Source of the DNA: Effrenium voratum
Lineage: Eukaryota > Sar > Dinophyceae > Suessiales > Symbiodiniaceae
Direction of reading: 5' to 3'
Assembly (NCBI GenBank): GCA_963377175.1
Contig: CAUJNA010003502.1
Location: 368,985-432,984 of the forward strand
DNA: 64,000 nt
Below the pieces are notes generated by a model. It worked only from the letters and a program-made list of their open reading frames with translations, was not told the DNA's origin and did no database searches. The first letter of the stretch is position 1; each line of letters starts with the position of its first letter. The position numbers and the translations under genes were made by a program. Positions 57,969-64,000 of the stretch are shown here, in pieces.

Positions 57969-59603
57969 ACCACAAATCCGGAGAAATGCATTGCCTGTCA
58001 GATGACAGTATTTTGTGTGGTGAGGGTTTTGAATGTACACCTTGGCATGTATTGCCAGAATAGAACCCCCAAAGCATGAATCGTTTTAGTCAAGAATGCA
58101 ATTTGTGGGGTGGACATGGTTTGTCTGGACATCCCCTGAGCAATTTGGGCACATGTTTCATTGACTTCGTGAGTTACCGCAGCGATGGTTTTTTTTGTTG
58201 GAGCGTTTCCCTGCCGATATCAAATGGGCTCTGACAGAGTAGGCCACTGTTCTCAGGCTCAATATTCGCTCAGACCTCAAAGTGGGAGATGTTGTATATC
58301 GACAAGGCGGGCAAAACCTGCAACGACAGTGAAGGATACACACGATTGGCGTCGAGAGCTCAGTGCGGCAGCAAATGGAATGACGAACTCAATTGTAGAA
58401 ACTGATATTTGGTACCCAAGCAGCTCTCCTTGATCATGGCTCGTTATTCTTTGAGTGGATGACCCCCAACTGTTGGACCTGCAGGCAGCCATCGCCGACA
58501 TTTCATTTGTGCATTGTTGGTGTCGGTGCCATGAAACCATTTGATTGCTCGGGGTGACATGTCCCCTCTTGGGGGAGCCAAATGGAGGCCAAAGCGGCAA
58601 GCCATTGCGGGATTTCCTATTTTAACACGCACACACAGAAAATGCCATTTGTTGCATGCCTTCAAGCTTGCTCCGTCAGCGCGTTTGGACCGAAAAAAGG
58701 GTTCTAGTAGTTTGGACAGCTGTCGGTAAGGCAGCCCCGAGCTCTGAACCCCATGGCCATGGCGCTGCTGCTGTTGCTGGCCCTGTTGCCGGCCAAAGTT
58801 GTAGGCACGGCAATGCCAGCTTTGCGGACCGTGTTGTGAACATAGGTGTCCTTTTTAGGATAGTTTGGCTAAAAATAAATGGCACTGGTTTAGATGGAGT
58901 TTATTCCATTTAGCAGGGCCATCTACTTTTCCAAAAGGCCACCTATGGTTATGAACATTTGCAAATGGGAATAGTCACGGGGCACAAAGCGGTAACATAA
59001 AGGACGCATTCAGGTGAGCAGTTTCAGTGTCATAGCTATGTTCAGCGACTCGGGTTTGAAACCAAGTCGGACATGTTCCACGGATCCGGTTCGGGAGGCA
59101 ACGGCTGCACCTGGGCGCAGATCCCTGGCTTGCTCAGCAGCCACGCGACGACTTCCAGTTGCTGGACCGTCATCGCCACCTGGCAATCGCCCTTGTGTGG
59201 TTTTTCGGGCCCGAGCGTCCAAGGCTACGGCCCTCCCTTTGGGAGAAAGTGTTGAGAGATTCGAATCCAACAAGTTTGCCCGAGGCAAGCACAGTGCACA
59301 AGCTCGAATGGTTATGCAGTATACATTGGCATGTTCGAGCAGGAAGTGCATGGTTGCACCATTGGTATTCAACATTCAGCACGTTTTACAGGCCAGATCA
59401 AGCAAGCCGGGAGATGGGCGGATCAGAATCAGAGTCAGAGTGTGATGTATCAGAGTGAGCTTGTCATGTTGGCAAACATTCCAAATCCAAAAGATTTGCA
59501 GGTTGAACCGTTGCTCTCAGTCTTTGGCAAGATCGAATCGTGTTGTCAAAGTTCTGGCAAACAGGACAAGGCGAAAACGGGAGATTATTCCTCTGGAATT
59601 ATG

Positions 59604-59678
59604 ATGTTGTGTGTCTGATTCGTGGAAAGTCAGGTCGTAAACGTTGTGTGTCTGATTCGCGGAAAGTCAGGTCGTAAA
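59604..59678. repeat. Direct duplication of about 37 nt
   Basis: Two consecutive copies of TTGTGTGTCTGATTCG followed by (T/C)GGAAAGTCAGGTCGTAAAC differ at one position, indicating a recent tandem duplication. Confidence 0.85.
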
Positions 59679-61764
59679 CCGCCAGAAGGTGGTGTACGAC
59701 GTGACTCGGCTTATTCGAAACCACGAAGGCGGGCTCAGGAACGTGTCCCAGTTTACTGACATTCAAACGAGCTTGGGGGGTAAGATGAGATAAACCATGA
59801 AGGTCCCTCCTCGACTTGTTCCCAATTTCCGGCTTGTGAATGACAATTTGCCTAACATGTTAGGTTCTACCCTATAGGCTGAGATCGGAGTTTCTGCAAA
59901 AGAGATTTCAAACCTCATCCGTCGGATGGCAATCACTTTCGGCACTCGTGATTGGCTGATGGGCTGCGTTTGATTATCGTTCCTCTCATGCCATTAATCT
60001 CCTCGTCAAGCGGCAGTACTCACGGCAACAAGATGCATGAAACAATCACAATATGCCACCTGCTAGGGGCAGTGCAGTGAATGCATATGTCATGTTTTAA
60101 TCCCAAGCTGGGTGCCAAATAGAGGGTTTGGACAATATTCAAAGCCTATCCATCCTTTGTTTTGACGTGTTGGTTTCTTTTGGGTACATCCAAGTCAAGT
60201 ACTCATTGGTGTTGCTGTGTCGAGTCAAACGAAGTATATAACACGAAGTATAATCGCGGTTGTTGCAGAATCAGCCGAAAACGCCCAGAATGAGTTCCCC
60301 GGATGGACAACAGTCCTGCATCAGTCGGGCTTCATTCCCAACTGATTGGTTGGATTCTGTCGGCAGGTGGCCGACGGGTCGTCGCGCAGATGTGCGGCCT
60401 GGACGGCACCATTGGATTTTGGTGCGTCCATGGCTTGGAAGACCTGCAGGACGCTATTCGCACATCCCAAGGATGAAAGCTAACAGGGCGAATTTTGGAA
60501 GATTTTCCTTTTGGGGAGGTTCCATGATTGGAACGAAGATAAAACCCAAGAAGCCGCGATTCTGTTCCCCCTGAAGAAATGGTTGTCCGGTGTCAAGTGG
60601 CCAGCATAGAGCCACGGTGTACGGGTTGTTGCTGCTGATTGTGCGCCACATTTGCCTCAACGCTTGTTGTGTTAAAAAAACGCAAAGAACTCCTTGCACT
60701 TGCGCGCATGGAACGGTTGGCTATGGTGCTTGTTTTCCCGGTCGAGGCCTTTATTGACGTGTTCATGAATGTGTCTTCAGATCCGCCCATCGAGTCTTGC
60801 TTAACGCAACCAGTTGTTTGATCCGCATGTTTGGAGGAAACCGTTTGCAGCTCATGTTTGATTATTTTGTTTGTTTGATCCGCCTGTTCTGAGAGCAGAC
60901 GAATTTGCAGCAACCACCTGTGATTGGTGCGGGGGGGGGGGGTGGGCGACGGAATGCGTGAAGTGCCAGGAGTCTATTCAAGACGGAGACGTCACCGAGA
61001 TCTGCCGCACCAGCGCCAGTGCTATCGGCGGCCGACGCCTTGACGATGATGATTGGGATGATGAGGACTTCGTTTTTTGGTGCTCCTAAGTCCAGTCAAT
61101 GGAAATCCATTAGTTGGGGGTTGCCTCTGTTGGTCCATTTTAGGGAATAAGCATGGCCCTGCAGCATGGCTGTCAAAACAATGGGCCTAAAAAATGATGA
61201 ATTCATGAGATCAAATATAATTTGAAGAGATTCACGAGACCATGCATTGTTTGGTGTGTATGTCTTTGATAGGCTGGTGAAGCTCAAATACTCAGTGGGC
61301 ATTGTTGCCATGTGTGTGGACGAGCATGATAGTAGTAAGTAGTATAGACGAAGGTCTGAAACCAGAGATGAAGAATCTTCGAACGCGGAGCCTTTAAACC
61401 ATGTTTGCCACATCTGCCAATCGTTCAAGTGGATGTTCAATGACTATGTGTTTGCTTTACAGCGCATAGTTCCAAAGAACCTTGGACCGTGTGGGCTAGT
61501 GTATATTGGTGCTTGCATTGGCATTCTGGTTTGTGTTGTGGTTCTCGGATTCAGCAAGGATGTGGCCCTGCTTCGTTACTTCTTGTTAAGCTAGTTGAAA
61601 GTGGAATGAGTGGTTTGTGCGGATATGTCAGCCTTCCGAATTGGGTGTTTTGCGACATTTTGTGGAATGAAGCTCTATGATAGTGGTTGCAAAATCGCCC
61701 ATTTGTTTTGGGTCTATGACCAGGACGACGATGATGATGAGGGCATCAGGAATTCATGCGCGGC

Positions 61765-61865
61765 AGGTGGCAGCCTGCCAACTGCTCCATCCACAGCAGT
61801 TGCGGCCAGTGAGGTCGCCAATCATGTTTCAGCTGATGACTGCTGGACGAGTATGGAGTCTGGAA
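61765..61865 (+). CDS. Cytochrome b5-like protein, exon with first half of domain 1
   Basis: The frame reads LPTAPSTAVAASEVANH, then VSADDCWTSMESG. SEVANHVSADDCW is the start of a cytochrome b5 fold (xxEVxxHxxxxDCW). Earlier exons should lie to the left. Confidence 0.7.
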
Positions 61866-62252
61866 GCACGCCGCTTGGCCGATGATTCGGACCGCAAATC
61901 ACGCGCTCACTAGTTGTGAAAGGGTTGTGATGGACCAGTTGTTGCTTCATCCAGTTGATGATATGCTCGTGCAATTGTCAGGCAATGTGGAAGCAGGGAG
62001 GCCGAGATCAGGTTTTTTAGCATTTGCAAGCAATAGGGTACATCAAGTCGAGTGCATCGACTCAGAGTTGAGCACATGCACTTCTAAGCTAGTGCAGTGA
62101 CTGGATTTGTGTGAAATGCATCTTAGACACGCCAGACATGGAGGCAACACCTGCTAGTATCAAATATCATGCCCATCTGATATGCTTGGTTTAGTCACCC
62201 CATTGAGTCATTTGGATAGGAAACCAGCTATTGTGCGCTGGAGCCAAGGAAA

Positions 62253-62364
62253 GTTGTCATGGACATCACCGCGTATGCACATTTTCATCCTGGCGGTAAA
62301 GCTTACATCCTATCCATGTGCGGCAGAGATTCGACCGCTGCCTACCGGGCATTTCACCCCTTCT
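62253..62364 (+). CDS. Cytochrome b5-like protein, exon with second half of domain 1
   Basis: After GGAAAG the frame reads VMDITAYAHFHPGGKAYIL, then SMCGRDSTAAYRAFH. HPGG carries the first heme-ligand His and AFH the second, as in cytochrome b5. The domain binds heme b and passes electrons. Confidence 0.85.
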
Positions 62365-62516
62365 CGTATTTGACTCAGGGGGTGAAATATGGCTACATTG
62401 TCATGAAGGGTCAGCTGTCGGGCAGCTACCCTGCATCTTGCTGTGATTAGCACTCTTGATTTTTCTTGAGTTTTCTTATGCTCGCTTGAGAGAAATGTCA
62501 AGGGCCACATGCTGAG

Positions 62517-62763
62517 GTGCCTACGAGCCCTCCAACCACGACCCCTTCACCTTCCCCGGGCCCGTCGCCCACTCCAAGTCCTCCCCCGTTGCAATCTGGG
62601 ATCACAGCTGCGGTTTTAGCGCAGCACAGCAGCACCGGCGACTGCTGGGGTCGCATTGGCAGGTGGGTGGTGGACATGACAGCGCTACGCTCCACCCACC
62701 CAGCGGGAAGCTACATGTTGCTTTGCGGCATGGATGTCACGGCGTCCTTCTCGAGCGTGCATG
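62517..62763 (+). CDS. Cytochrome b5-like protein, linker and domain 2
   Basis: After GCTGAG a Pro/Thr/Ser-rich linker (PTSPPTTTPSPSPGPSPTPS) leads into AVLAQHSSTGDCWGRI, VVDMTALRSTHPAGSYML and MDVTASFSSVHA. The heme ligands are the His residues of HPAG and VHA. One exon holds an entire linker-plus-domain unit. Confidence 0.85.
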
Positions 62764-62956
62764 CTGACACTTTATCTGAAAAATATTGAAATTTGCTGCA
62801 TTCGCACGTTGCCATTTGTACATGAACAGCTACTTGCTCCATTTGAACATAGTCGCATTCATGACTCAAGTCATGTTCTTCTTGGCAAATGAAGTGATCC
62901 GTCCAGGATTCCTACATCTCGCGCATGCCGGTGATGGGCTCTTGGGACGACACAGT

Positions 62957-63180
62957 CAAACGGCCTACGCCCACACCGGTGCCCGCGCCCAATCCCACGC
63001 CGGCCACCACCACAACTGCTGCTCCAGCGCCAACGCCCACGCCGCCGCCGTCTCCGCCGTCTCCCATCATCGGAGGAGAGGGCTCCATCCTCAACCCGAC
63101 AGTTCCCTCGGAGTCCACGACACTGATCTCTGCTACCACGGTGGCCAGCCACAATGCCAAAGCCGACTGCTGGGTGATCT
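62957..63180 (+). CDS. Cytochrome b5-like protein, linker and start of domain 3
   Basis: A longer Pro/Thr/Ala linker (KRPTPTPVPAPNPTPATTTT onward) is followed by TLISATTVASHNAKADCWVI. The exon ends at a probable GA donor; the start is approximate. Confidence 0.75.
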
Positions 63181-63261
63181 TGAGGTGCAAGGCGGCTTGG
63201 CAACCTTTTGTCAACTGGAAGTTGAGCATGTTTGGGCAGCTTCTTAGCCCAACCTTGCAAG

Positions 63262-63385
63262 GTCTACGACATGACCACTTACGTTCCGATTCATACTGGC
63301 GATCGATATGCACCAGCAGGGCAGGGAGCAATCGAAAAGCTGTGCGGTATGGACTCTACATCTGCCTTTGAGGCTGGCCCTACCC
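63262..63385 (+). CDS. Cytochrome b5-like protein, second half of domain 3
   Basis: After TTGCAAG the frame reads VYDMTTYVPIHTGDRYA, then EKLCGMDSTSAFEAGP. The first heme-ligand His is present in HTGD (in place of HPGG); the second His should lie in the next exon. The gene may continue beyond the GT-rich satellite at the window end. Confidence 0.8.
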
Positions 63386-63484
63386 TTTTTAGGTGTGACT
63401 TATGTATAGTGCATGATTGGCTTACAACACACACTTTAGCCGTTGTGCGGTTGGTGCGTTCAGGAAACTTCAACTATTGAACTT

Positions 63485-64000
63485 GTGAGTGTGTGTGTGT
63501 GTGTGGATGTGGATGTGGATGTGGATGTGGATGTGGATGTGGATGTGTGCGCGTGCGCGTGCGGGTGTGTGTGTGTGGTGTCTGTGTGGTGTGTGTGTGG
63601 TGTGGTGTGTGGTGTGTGGTGTGTGGTGTGTGGTGTGTGTGTTGTGTGTTGTGTGTTGTGTGTTGTGTGTTGTGTGTTTTGTGTTTTGTGTTTTGTGTGT
63701 TGTGTGTTGTGTGGTTTGTGTTGTGTTGTGTTGTGTTGTGTTGTGGTGTGGTGTGGTGTGGTGTGGTGTGTGTGTGGGTGTGTTTGTTTGTTTGTGTTTG
63801 TGTGTGTGTTTGTGTGTGTGTGTTTGTGTGTTTGTGTGTCGCTGCGTTTCTGCATTTGTGTGTGTGTGTGTTTGTGTCGCTATGTTTCTGTGTTTCTGTG
63901 TTTCTGTTTGTTTGTGTTTATTTGTGTTTGTTTGTGTTTGTTTGTGTTTGTTTGTGTTTGTGTGTATGTGTTTGCTTGTTTTTTGTTTGTGTTTGTTTGT
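63485..64000. repeat. GT-rich satellite to the window end
   Basis: Successive blocks of (GT)n, (GGATGT)n, GTGTGGTGT, GTGTTGT, TTTTGTG, TGTTG and GTTTGTTTGT units. Thr/His-rich minus-strand frames are artefacts. The block continues beyond 64000. Confidence 0.95.

Larger units (their letters stand above)
57441..61764. other. Unassigned region
   Basis: No confident exon. A Gln/Met/Pro-rich frame (repeats of QPMQQ) at 57819-57950 could be an exon of an unknown protein, and a short Cys-containing frame occurs at 60901-61089. Neither has a recognised domain. Confidence 0.4.

Noticed and set aside
63460..63855. Minus-strand Thr/His/Asn frame
   Set aside because: It is a translation of the GT-rich satellite.

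Overview
This window looks like nuclear DNA of a dinoflagellate, probably from a symbiont-type lineage. Gene fragments are split by introns whose best-fitting boundaries are often GC-AG or GA-AG. There are long low-coding introns with simple repeats, a cold-shock-domain protein, a Ty1/copia polyprotein of the kind known from dinoflagellates, and an 11-nt exact match to the 3' end of the dinoflagellate spliced leader. No bacterial operon, CRISPR array, rRNA or tRNA gene was recognised.

Layout. 1-8947: mostly non-coding flank with simple repeats (ACT repeat, CAAT/ATTG arrays, a G-run). 8948-41640: one aldo-keto reductase gene in at least eleven exon pieces. Its intron between the exons at 9911-10022 and 35084-35129 is occupied by a complete LTR retrotransposon of 23,886 bp (10348-34233). 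42717-48031: a TPR-repeat protein in about nine exon pieces. About 48900-49560: a probable membrane-protein gene on the minus strand. 51746-54104: a protein with a Cys/Gly repeat domain, a Met-rich segment and a cold-shock domain. 54105-61760: non-coding or unrecognised, with a foldback element and short tandem repeats. 61765-63385: a protein with three cytochrome b5-like domains. 63480-64000: GT-rich satellite running off the window.

The retrotransposon is the centre of interest. It has 384/381-bp LTRs with TGTGATT...AATCACA ends, a 5-bp target duplication (CAAAA), a purine tract and a possible primer-binding site. Its overlapping reading frames encode, in order: a coiled-coil gag-like protein; a second coiled-coil/SR-like/Cys-rich segment; a capsid-like protein with two CCCH zinc fingers; protease plus integrase; a methyltransferase-like domain, a complete dUTPase and reverse transcriptase; RNase H; then about 9 kb of extra frames (246, 106, 586 and 2059 codons counting stops) with no clear relatives, one of which begins with an ADP-ribosyltransferase-like HGT motif.

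The strongest unexplained signal is a dispersed RNA-hairpin array inside this element. About 84 short hairpins share the core C-GATA-G, C-GTTA-G or C-GGTA-G, while the stems differ from copy to copy yet remain complementary. They occur throughout the element in two reading phases, in its 3' untranslated region and in the LTRs, at roughly one per 270 nt. I saw none with a convincing stem in the roughly 40 kb outside the element. Several stems extend to 8-12 bp, some with a single bulged base on the 5' side near the loop. A recurrent protein-binding RNA element used in packaging, translation or protection of the element RNA is the simplest reading, but that function is inferred.
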